In this document: piece after piece, positions 35,810-43,746 of the stretch
How the letters are laid out: each line of letters starts with the position of its first letter
Numbering within the stretch: position 1 is the stretch's first letter
NCBI RefSeq assembly: GCF_900155385.1
Contig: NZ_LT699745.1
Span: 383,578 to 447,577 of the forward strand
From: Vreelandella massiliensis
GTDB lineage: Bacteria; Pseudomonadota; Gammaproteobacteria; Pseudomonadales; Halomonadaceae
Length of the DNA: 64,000 nt
Direction of reading: 5' to 3'
Position numbers and translations under genes: made by a program
The notes under the pieces: model-generated
Database searches by the model: none
What the model saw: the letters and a program-made list of their open reading frames with translations, nothing else
What the model was told of the DNA's origin: nothing

Positions 35810-38596
35810 TTACCTAATCTGGTTAAGTGTTGCTGCCAAACGCTGGCCAAGCACTCTGCTGATATTGCGGAATAGTTTTAACGAAATATGGGGGTAATGA
35901 CGCAAACGCTGCTGCGTGGATTCCTGCGTAAACACAAGGACGGTAATATCCGTGGCCGCTCCCACCGTTGCAGTTCGGGCGCAACGATCTACGAATGCGA
36001 TCTCTCCCACGATGGCACCTGGGTGGATCGCCGAAATAAAGCGAGGATGACCTTCTTGGTTGCTGACATACACCTCTGCCCGCCCTTCAAGCAGAAGATA
36101 CATCTCTTGTCCCTCGGCGCCTTGCTCAATAAGTTGAGTACCCGCCGGTAGTTCGTGCAATTCGGATAGCAAAATGAGCTTCTTTATCTGCCAGCGACTC
36201 ATTCCCTGGAGTAGCGGGCTGTTGTACAACACGTCCTCTCCAACCCGCAAGCTGAGTATCTGCCAGAGGCCAACTGGGCGGGTGTGGCGCAAGATCATTG
36301 GCATCAGTAGTAGATCGGTGAGCATGGCGGTTACCATGGCGGTCGCGGCCATCAGGCCGAACGTGACGATAATCGAGAACTCCGAAAAAGCAAACAGCGC
36401 GAAAGCTGCACCAAGAGCAAGCGTCGAGGACACCACAGGCATGGCCTGGGATTGCATGGTGCGCGCAACGGCAACGTCTTCATTATCGGTCCTACGGCAC
36501 TCTTTTGAGTAACGTATCAACATGTGCATGGTATCGTCGACGGCGATGCCAATGGCGAGCGCGGCCACGATGGCAGTCGAAATAGTCAGGGGGGCCTCAA
36601 GCAGTGCTAATCCGCCGTAAGCAACAAGAATAGGGAAAAGGTTTGGAATAAGGGATAGCAAACCCGCGCGCAATGACATGAACAACAGGGACATGACGCC
36701 AAACACAGTGACCAGTACCAGCAATAGCGCCCAGAACTGACTCAGGATCAAATCATCCGCAGCCTGATTAACCATCAGCTCAAGACCGACAAAGTCCACG
36801 TCTATATCATCATGCCCTGCCAGCACTTGGTCGACCTTGTCCTGCAGATCTGCTATCGCCCGATTGGCCGCGGTCGACTCCGTGAGATTGTGCCTGACCA
36901 CGATATTGGCCATCGTACGATCGTGATTGATATAGCGCTCGATATCTCCGCGCTGGAAAAACAGTAAAAACTGCTGAATCAGTGCATCGTTGTCCGGTAC
37001 TGTGAATGCATCCGGATCAGCACTCATCTTCTGATTGATCAGGCGTATTAGTTGGGCCAGTGACATCGTTGCGTCAAAACGGTCGTCACCCTGAACGACA
37101 TCCACCACATCTGCGCTCGCCTGAAGCAGTTCGGCTGAATCAAACTGACCATTGCCATCGGGTATATCCAGGGTGATGAAAAAGGTCTGTGCGCCGCTTA
37201 ATGTCTCGTGGAGTTTTTGTGTATCTTCGACGATGGCCGCATCATCGTGAAAAAAGCCGAGCGGGTCGTTATTCACTTCGAGTCGAGGCAGATTCATGAC
37301 GGCGGCTACCGCTACGGCAATAAATGCCGTTACCATGAACCGGCGACGTTCTCTTCCAATACGCACCATGGTTTGACCGATCCAGTCACCGATTAGGCCC
37401 GTTTTGGTGGAGCTATCTTCATTTTGGCAGTCCCCGCCGTTATCCACCCTGGGCGTCATCTCACGGGTTCGAACAGGACGCCGTGGCCCAAAGGTGCGCA
37501 GCAACATGGGAACCAATAGGGCCGTGACGAAGATATTGAATAAGATACCTGCGGATGAGGCGATCGCAAACTGACGCAAAATGATGGTGTCCGATACTAA
37601 CATTGCCAGGAAGCCAACTGCTGTCGTGCCGCTGGTTATCAGTACTGGGGTGCTCATGCGTTGCGCCATTGCAGCGACTGCGCCAGCACGTCCCCCTTCT
37701 GGATGCTCATGCAGACGTTCGAGATACGCGGAGACGAGGTGGACATCTTCCGTAGAACCGATGACAAGCAGCAGCGCCGGAAGCATGGACGTCAATAACG
37801 TTACCGGGATGCCCATCCAGCCCATGAAGCCAAAGGTCCAGATCACGCTAACCAGCGAAGTGATCAACGGAAGCAATGCAAACCCCGGATTACGCAGGAA
37901 CACTAGCACGCTGAACATCAGGGCAATGACGGAAAGACCACCCAGAACAACCATATCCCGGGACATACCGTTTTCCATTTCATAAGCAATGCGTGCGCGC
38001 CCGATCTGGAACAGGTCGTCGTAATCTCCTTTCAATGGCTCAAGTAGTTCGCCAATTTGCTCGTGCGATCGAGCGGTAACATTTTCGTTTGTATTGTCCG
38101 CCACGCGAACGCGTACATTGATCGCCATTGCTGGGCGGTCTGCACTGATATAATTACCCACAAGTAGCGGGTTATCGCGTGCGATATCCCGCTGCCGCTC
38201 AGCCTCGGCCACCGTCTTCGGGAGCTCGGCAATCGTGGGCCCGGTTTCCAGTGCATTGTTTTCATCGCGTACGTTGGACACGCTAAAGAGGCTATCAACC
38301 CGCTCGACGGTATCTAGCACGGCAATGTCATCAACGAGATTGCGCAACCGAGCAATATGTTCAGGGGTGAAAAGATCAGCGTCCTCTATATAGAGGACAG
38401 TAGTATTGTCTGAACCGAATATTTCCGTGACTTCGTCATAGCGCTGCTTATCGGGACTGGAGTCACTTATCAACAGCGTGATCGCCGTATCAAACGTGAC
38501 CCGCGGTAAGCCTGTCGCCATGAGAGCAGTAAGCACGGCGAGGATGAACAAAGTAGCCTTGCGATGGGCGGCAGAGAACTGCATCAAGAAATTCAT
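35810..38596 (-). CDS. MMPL/RND-type lipid exporter with C-terminal cyclic-nucleotide-binding domain
   Basis: The 928-residue protein has the MMPL layout: helix 1 at the N-terminus, a periplasmic loop, five or six helices (about 215-375), a second helix plus periplasmic loop (about 415-620), and a second helix bundle (about 625-780). The last 140 residues form a Crp-type domain (SPLLQGMSRWQIKKLILLSE, AGTQLIEQGAEGQEMYLLLE, PGAIVGEIAFVDRCARTATV) that keeps the Glu and Arg-Thr-Ala phosphate cassette. Such exporters move lipids from the inner membrane, driven by protons. The sensor tail implies gating by cAMP or a similar ligand. It lies between the LolA-like gene (49 bp) and the acyltransferase gene. 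Confidence 0.88.
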   Translation of the reverse strand: MNFLMQFSAAHRKATLFILAVLTALMATGLPRVTFDTAITLLISDSSPDKQRYDEVTEIFGSDNTTVLYIEDADLFTPEHIARLRNLVDDIAVLDTVERVDSLFSVSNVRDENNALETGPTIAELPKTVAEAERQRDIARDNPLLVGNYISADRPAMAINVRVRVADNTNENVTARSHEQIGELLEPLKGDYDDLFQIGRARIAYEMENGMSRDMVVLGGLSVIALMFSVLVFLRNPGFALLPLITSLVSVIWTFGFMGWMGIPVTLLTSMLPALLLVIGSTEDVHLVSAYLERLHEHPEGGRAGAVAAMAQRMSTPVLITSGTTAVGFLAMLVSDTIILRQFAIASSAGILFNIFVTALLVPMLLRTFGPRRPVRTREMTPRVDNGGDCQNEDSSTKTGLIGDWIGQTMVRIGRERRRFMVTAFIAVAVAAVMNLPRLEVNNDPLGFFHDDAAIVEDTQKLHETLSGAQTFFITLDIPDGNGQFDSAELLQASADVVDVVQGDDRFDATMSLAQLIRLINQKMSADPDAFTVPDNDALIQQFLLFFQRGDIERYINHDRTMANIVVRHNLTESTAANRAIADLQDKVDQVLAGHDDIDVDFVGLELMVNQAADDLILSQFWALLLVLVTVFGVMSLLFMSLRAGLLSLIPNLFPILVAYGGLALLEAPLTISTAIVAALAIGIAVDDTMHMLIRYSKECRRTDNEDVAVARTMQSQAMPVVSSTLALGAAFALFAFSEFSIIVTFGLMAATAMVTAMLTDLLLMPMILRHTRPVGLWQILSLRVGEDVLYNSPLLQGMSRWQIKKLILLSELHELPAGTQLIEQGAEGQEMYLLLEGRAEVYVSNQEGHPRFISAIHPGAIVGEIAFVDRCARTATVGAATDITVLVFTQESTQQRLRHYPHISLKLFRNISRVLGQRLAATLNQIR

Positions 38597-38645
38597 CTAA
38601 AGGAGTATCCGGTCTTGGGCGAGTCGCTAACCCTGAACGACATAT

Positions 38646-39503
38646 TCAGCGCATGTAACGTCCACTGGTCACAAAACGCTTCTCAAAGGTCCTGTTGGGC
38701 ACATCTTCAGGATCTAGTGACCGCTCTAGGCTTTCCACCCTAGTTTGATGATCTTCCCGGAAATTTTCCATCAGTGTGACATCTGGCCGCCACATTTCAT
38801 CGCGACCTTCGACCTTGTGTTGTTCCTCAATGGTCATGCGTTTAAGGTGCTCGCCAGTGCGCTCTTCGTAGTAGTCGACTTGGACCACCGTGAAGTTGTC
38901 CTGATCGATACGAATCTCACGTGATTCGTATCCAGTGTTCACACTGTCATCAACGGGTGTCACCCGCAGAACAAAAAGGGCATTGCCATTTTCGTCACTT
39001 TCGTCATCTAACCGTTGGTATTGGAAATTGTCCATATCTTCCGAAACCAAGTCTTCGTAGGTGAAATCGGTACCCATGAAATAGTTTGAGCGTCCGCCTG
39101 ATGATACTCTGCGCAATTCTCTTCCCATGGCCGGTAGGCGAGTCCACTGTTCATCATCCGCGTTACTGTGTTGCCATGTCAGCAGTGCGGTACCACGCAC
39201 CGACGCTGGCTCATCAAACACAACCAGGTATCGGTAATTCTCGTCTTCTTGGAGACGAGAATATCGGCGCACACGGCGCTCACTCTCGTTACCATTGGCA
39301 TCAATCAGCGTCATGCGCTGATGTTCAAGCTCATGGTCAGCATCATGTCGATCACGCACTTCATCCATGACTTCTCGCCCCGTCATTTCGGCCGCGTTGG
39401 CCATGACAGCGGCTGGTGTGGCTAGCACAATAGCCAGAAAAATGCTTATCAGTAGTTGAGACCTGCCGATGGCTATCTTGATTTTGCTTGTGCTATAAGT
39501 CAT
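38646..39503 (-). CDS. LolA-like periplasmic lipid chaperone
   Basis: A signal peptide (about 1-38, cleaved near ANAAE) precedes a 250-residue domain with DDEQWTRLPAMGRELRRVSS and NYFMGTDFTYEDL, the hallmark of the outer-membrane lipoprotein-sorting (LolA-like) family often encoded next to MMPL exporters. It would take the lipid from the exporter and carry it across the periplasm. Its start overlaps the stop of the MFS gene (TAATG), indicating translational coupling. Confidence 0.85.
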   Translation of the reverse strand: MTYSTSKIKIAIGRSQLLISIFLAIVLATPAAVMANAAEMTGREVMDEVRDRHDADHELEHQRMTLIDANGNESERRVRRYSRLQEDENYRYLVVFDEPASVRGTALLTWQHSNADDEQWTRLPAMGRELRRVSSGGRSNYFMGTDFTYEDLVSEDMDNFQYQRLDDESDENGNALFVLRVTPVDDSVNTGYESREIRIDQDNFTVVQVDYYEERTGEHLKRMTIEEQHKVEGRDEMWRPDVTLMENFREDHQTRVESLERSLDPEDVPNRTFEKRFVTSGRYMR

Positions 39504-40726
39504 TAAAATTCTCCCGATGATCTACTGATAGTATCCTGAGCCCTGTTGGCCCACATCACAACAAGAGCAGATAAAAGCGACAGAGATGAAGTGAACATAG
39601 CCAAAGCAAATAGAACCCGGGGTATATAAGCCGCAGGAGACATGACTACTCCTTGCGCAGCTAGCGCCCCCACTAGCGTTGGCAGCGCCCCCATAAGCGC
39701 ACCGGCCGCTCCTCGATCCATTTCTCCAACTGCCTCAATAATAGCAGCCTGGGTATAGGGAAATGCTATGCCAACACCCACCACGGCAATGCTGACGGGC
39801 GCAAAGTACAAAGCGGGGTGACCAGCAGGCAGTAACATCTTTAACAACGGTACCAATACCATTATGGCTAACAAGGCTAGCAAAGATCCCGATACGATGG
39901 CCCGGAGCGGCGCTACCTTATAACGCCCGAAGACGGCCAAGCCAATGCCCAGGGTCATTGTGAGTATTGGCACCAGCATGCCAATTCCAAACGTGGTGGG
40001 TGGCTCACCATTTATTGCCAGAATGTGAGGAAGGGCACTGACGAATGCCATGAGCCCACCATAATGCAATGAGCCGTGTAATAGCCAAGTCGCCACTGTT
40101 GGGGCTCGCAAGACACGGACAAACGCTGCAATGCCCGGCCGGTCGCGGCAATCGACTTCCATGGTACACTCTTGCTCTGGCAACCATTGCATGGTCGCGA
40201 ACATCGCCATGAAGACTAGAATGGCTTGAAGCCAAAACAAAGAGCGCCACCCTAAGTAATCGACCATCCAGCCTCCCACCGGCGGCCCTAGCAGAAGAGC
40301 CAGTATGCAGCCGATGGTCACCACCGAAACAGCTAGAACAGCAGCCTTGCCTGAGAAACGGTCTCCGATCACGGCACGACTGATCACAAGCCCCGAGCTG
40401 GCCGCTGCCGCCAGCAATGTACGCCCAATAATCAACCAAATAACAGAGGGTGCAAACAGGCATATCATGCACCCTGCGATACACAGCACCTGCGACACGA
40501 CCATGACGGGTTTTCGGCCGATCGCGTCGGCCGCTGGCCCCACAATGAGACTGGCTACGACAACCCCTAGCATTGCCAGACTGATACTCAATTGCACCAG
40601 GCCTATGCTGCTTTCAACATCAATGGCGACAGAGGGCAGTGCTGGCAAAAAGACAGTCAGCGAAAACGGACCGAGAAAGGCTAGAAACGCCAGCGTGACC
40701 ATGATGCTGACATTTATAGCTTTCAT
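39503..40726 (-). CDS. MFS transporter (Bcr/CflA-like)
   Basis: The 407-residue protein has twelve hydrophobic segments, starting FLAFLGPFSLTVFLPALP, and the loop 2-3 motif GPAADAIGRKPVMV of the drug:proton antiporter Bcr/CflA branch. The substrate is unknown. In this operon it could export an intermediate or protect against it. It overlaps the cdsA stop by 4 bp (ATGA) and the LolA-like start by one base. Confidence 0.85.
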   Translation of the reverse strand: MKAINVSIMVTLAFLAFLGPFSLTVFLPALPSVAIDVESSIGLVQLSISLAMLGVVVASLIVGPAADAIGRKPVMVVSQVLCIAGCMICLFAPSVIWLIIGRTLLAAAASSGLVISRAVIGDRFSGKAAVLAVSVVTIGCILALLLGPPVGGWMVDYLGWRSLFWLQAILVFMAMFATMQWLPEQECTMEVDCRDRPGIAAFVRVLRAPTVATWLLHGSLHYGGLMAFVSALPHILAINGEPPTTFGIGMLVPILTMTLGIGLAVFGRYKVAPLRAIVSGSLLALLAIMVLVPLLKMLLPAGHPALYFAPVSIAVVGVGIAFPYTQAAIIEAVGEMDRGAAGALMGALPTLVGALAAQGVVMSPAAYIPRVLFALAMFTSSLSLLSALVVMWANRAQDTISRSSGEF

Positions 40727-41670
40727 CCCATCACCATTTGGACAGAATAGGCAAAAACGCCCAACGGTACAGCGAACATCAGGCTATCCACTCGATCTAG
40801 CAGCCCGCCGTGACCTGGTAGCAGTCGGCCAAAATCATCAACGCCGACGCTACGCTTGATCGTTGATGCGACAAGGTCGCCAATGATACCTGCACCCACC
40901 AGCAGTGCCCCTAAACCGATAGCGATAGCAATACCGACACTCTCCAGGCCGTTGCTCAATAAGAGAGAAACTGTAATACCAGCGGCTAATCCACCGATCG
41001 CTCCTTCAACCGTCTTGCCTGGGCTGAGGCGCGGCGCAAGCTGATGCTGGCCAAAATACCGACCAAAAAGTAATGCGAATGCGTCTGATATTTGAGGAAC
41101 CAGAATGATCAGTGCAGTCAGTAGGTAACCATCTGGATACTGTCGCATAACCCCCAGCAGCATCGCGGGCAGTACGATCAGGATCAGTCCTGCAGCCAGT
41201 GCGACTACAGAGCTGGCAACTGACACACTGTAGGGCGGGCGAAGCGCGAATAGTGCACTTGGCAGCAACGCTAGGGATAATGCCGCCATCGCTGCCATGG
41301 GACCAAGCGGCGCAAAAAAAATCGACAACCCTGCTGGTAATGCGAGCAATAATGCGTGCCGCTCGCCGACAACCGTCAGCAATTCTGCTACAGCGACTGT
41401 CGTACACACCGCAAGAAACGCAAAGTACACCCATCCGCCAGCGGTAATAGCGATACCGAGCGTAAGTGCCAGTACCCCAAGACTCACAAACCGACGATGC
41501 AGATTGCCCTCATCTCGTCTCTTTTCCCGATTGACTGCCCTTGTACGCATGACACGCACTAGGACAGCAGAAAGGGAAAACGCGCCGATTAACGTTCCAA
41601 AAACTGCTGCTGCCTCTTGCGGAGGCGGCAAATCAAGCAGGGGCGTGGTGACTGAAGCGACCAAGGTCAT
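40723..41670 (-). CDS. cdsA: Phosphatidate cytidylyltransferase
   Basis: The 315-residue integral membrane protein has about eight helices and the C-terminal CdsA signature, here STIKRSVGVDDFGRLLPGHG followed by GLLDRVDS, preceded by LSPGKTVEGAIGG. It makes CDP-diacylglycerol from CTP and phosphatidic acid. The signature keeps the essential Asp-rich end but has VDD where KD is usual. A housekeeping cdsA would be expected elsewhere, so this looks like a dedicated second copy. It overlaps both neighbours by 4 bp. Confidence 0.9.
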   Translation of the reverse strand: MTLVASVTTPLLDLPPPQEAAAVFGTLIGAFSLSAVLVRVMRTRAVNREKRRDEGNLHRRFVSLGVLALTLGIAITAGGWVYFAFLAVCTTVAVAELLTVVGERHALLLALPAGLSIFFAPLGPMAAMAALSLALLPSALFALRPPYSVSVASSVVALAAGLILIVLPAMLLGVMRQYPDGYLLTALIILVPQISDAFALLFGRYFGQHQLAPRLSPGKTVEGAIGGLAAGITVSLLLSNGLESVGIAIAIGLGALLVGAGIIGDLVASTIKRSVGVDDFGRLLPGHGGLLDRVDSLMFAVPLGVFAYSVQMVMG

Positions 41671-42374
41671 GTCGCGCGTTGCGCAATCAGTGCATACATT
41701 GGATAAAACCCGACATATAACAATAGCGCAATGGTTAACAATAGCCTTGTCGGATCAATCACTATGGCAATGCAAGCGATCACGAATGGCCAGCGGGGTA
41801 TTTCTCCTCGCAGGAGTCGTTTCGGCAAGTCGTTATAAGGTATGCGACTGACCATTAGCAGCCCTAACATCAACAGGACAAGTGAGAATAGTGATGTTGC
41901 ATACCCGGACGCTATGTCTATGCCCGTCTGCCCATGGACGACTAAAACAAGGGCAGCCACCAACATGGCGGCAACAACACTTGGCAGGCCTGAGAACATC
42001 GCATCGCCATTCTCTTCGCTGGAAAACCGCCCTAGACGCAACAGGCCACACATTGCAAAAATACCTGCCGCCACAAGGACCAGCGGGTCTCCATTCGCCT
42101 GTGCAAGCACGAGTAATGTCGGCAAGACAACAAAGCATATGGCATCGGCCAATGAGTCGAGGGATTGACCGAATTTCGACGTGGCTCGTAACAAGCGTGC
42201 AGCCAGGCCATCAGCAATGTCGAATGCCCAACCAACAAAAATGAGACCAGCCGCAATTGGCAGTGCCGACTGGCCGGCCAGTACCAGTACGGCAAGACCA
42301 ACTATTCCACAGCCAGCATTGATCAATGTCAGTACAGTGGGGAGTTGATTGCGGATACTACTCACCTGGCTCAC
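41667..42374 (-). CDS. CDP-alcohol phosphatidyltransferase (PssA-like)
   Basis: The 235-residue membrane protein carries the complete family motif, with D55-G56, A59-R60, G69, D73 and D77 in the spacing DGxxARx8GxxxDxxxD. It would swap the CMP of CDP-diacylglycerol for an alcohol. Its closest feel is phosphatidylserine synthase, but serine, glycerol phosphate or another headgroup cannot be told apart here. GTG 42374 is preferred because AGGTGA lies just upstream, within a short repeated CACCTGGCTCA element. It overlaps cdsA by 4 bp, which provides its substrate. Confidence 0.88.
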   Translation of the reverse strand: MSQVSSIRNQLPTVLTLINAGCGIVGLAVLVLAGQSALPIAAGLIFVGWAFDIADGLAARLLRATSKFGQSLDSLADAICFVVLPTLLVLAQANGDPLVLVAAGIFAMCGLLRLGRFSSEENGDAMFSGLPSVVAAMLVAALVLVVHGQTGIDIASGYATSLFSLVLLMLGLLMVSRIPYNDLPKRLLRGEIPRWPFVIACIAIVIDPTRLLLTIALLLYVGFYPMYALIAQRAT

Positions 42375-42490
42375 TTAGTTCACCTGGCTCAATTAGTATG
42401 TCCCATCGGCTCATAGAGATAATCCTTCAAAGTCGGAATATTGCTATGCATCAATAATTTACCCTCTGAATGGCAAAGGCTTATCACCAT

Positions 42491-43405
42491 CTATTCCTGA
42501 CGACTTTTTCCGTGCTTACTGTAGTGCGACAGGGTGACTGGCTTTGGTATTTGATTGTCGGGTTGATCAAACACGCCACGGACTTCAGCACAAGCCCAGC
42601 GTTTCTGACATCCAATACAGGTCGGGAACCGATGCATAGGGGAAAGGTTTTCAGGCAGTTCGCGGTTCACATCACGGAATGCCAGGATGTCTGTAAAACG
42701 ATCTTCACGTTCAGGGGTGAAACCGTAAAGTTCGGGATGATCTTTCCGGGGATTATGGAAAGTACCAAAAACCATATCGAAGATTGGCAAGTCCGCAAAG
42801 TTACACGTCTTACCCTCACGCTCATGATGGTGCATGCGATGCAGCTCAGGCCTGGGAAAAAAGCCAACGAATCCCAACCAGTATGGTGTGCGCACATTCC
42901 AGTGCTGAAAAAACGACAGCCCACCACGGAGGAATACATAAAGAGCACCAGCAGCTGGTGAGCAACCCAGCAGAAAATAGACAATGATCGCGTTAAAGAA
43001 TTGAGCAAAAAGTTGTTCAACAGGGTGTCTATATAGGGCCGTCACTAACTCTACCCGGCGCGGAGAGTGATGAAGCTGATGAAAAACACGCCATAAAAAC
43101 GCATTTCTATGACGCCATCTATGCCACCAATACTCCCAGGCAGTGGAAATAAAAAAGGCGACGAGTAACTGGACGATCAATCCGCCAGGGTCATTGCCGA
43201 CCCATTGGGCAAGTGAAAACATCGATGCGCTCTGTGTCCAGGCTATCCATGACATGCCCATCAACCAAGCAATCATAGCGTTACTTGCAACAAGCAAGAT
43301 AAGCCGAGGCCACCAGGCTCTTACCCGCGGCAGACCGTTTGCAGGCCATAATCGCTCACAAACCAATAGAGAAAGAAAGGAGACAATAGCGAGTACAGTC
43401 AGCAT
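42491..43405 (-). CDS. Sterol-desaturase/fatty-acid-hydroxylase family enzyme
   Basis: The 304-residue membrane protein has four or five helices and the di-iron histidine boxes HRWRH (95-99), HQLHH (109-113) and HRMHHH (189-194). Members hydroxylate or desaturate lipids with O2. Here it may hydroxylate the synthase product or the assembled lipid. It is the first gene of the seven-gene minus-strand operon, with a 116 bp gap to the next gene. No sterol genes are near, so the sterol role is unlikely. Confidence 0.88.
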   Translation of the reverse strand: MLTVLAIVSFLSLLVCERLWPANGLPRVRAWWPRLILLVASNAMIAWLMGMSWIAWTQSASMFSLAQWVGNDPGGLIVQLLVAFFISTAWEYWWHRWRHRNAFLWRVFHQLHHSPRRVELVTALYRHPVEQLFAQFFNAIIVYFLLGCSPAAGALYVFLRGGLSFFQHWNVRTPYWLGFVGFFPRPELHRMHHHEREGKTCNFADLPIFDMVFGTFHNPRKDHPELYGFTPEREDRFTDILAFRDVNRELPENLSPMHRFPTCIGCQKRWACAEVRGVFDQPDNQIPKPVTLSHYSKHGKSRQE

Positions 43406-43607
43406 AAATCAGTCGTTAGTTCAGTGAAGACGTAAAAAAACATTATTTGCCAATGTAACCTAGCAGGTGACTTAATTTTCTGTCAATGATGTGTTACCAA
43501 CTGCCAAGTCAGTTAGAATTGTGTTTTTTGGGCTTTCATCAAATGTCTCAAATGTTTTTTGGTCGTATAAGCTGATAATGCTGGCACAATGCTGCTGCTT
43601 CGCATAA

Positions 43608-43746
43608 CCTCATTTCCCCTTATGCGTCCAGACGCCGTCCCAACCTGCCGGGGGCGGCTCGGTTTTAAAGTGTTCGATCCGTTCGAGGTACATCTGCGTG
43701 GGGGCGTCTTCCTGATCGGGTAGTGACTTGAAGGCGCACTCGGCGG
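43608..43746. repeat. Right island direct repeat (3' end of the CHASE2 cyclase gene)
   Basis: This 139 bp segment is the functional 3' end of the cyclase gene and matches 16159-16297 with about nine differences and no gaps by eye. Both copies include the TGA and a few bases beyond it. Confidence 0.85.

Larger units (their letters stand above)
16298..43607. mobile_element. 27 kb lipid-biosynthesis island
   Basis: Thirteen genes for an iterative fatty-acid/polyketide-type lipid synthase, lipid assembly and export lie between two 139 bp direct repeats made of the cyclase 3' end. The genes outside (FecR locus on the left, cyclase on the right) belong together functionally, so the island seems to have split one locus. 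No integrase or transposase is inside it; the 253 bp at 16298-16550 and 202 bp at 43406-43607 hold no recognisable gene. Whether it moved by a lost integrase or by homologous recombination between gene ends cannot be told from this sequence. Confidence 0.7.
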
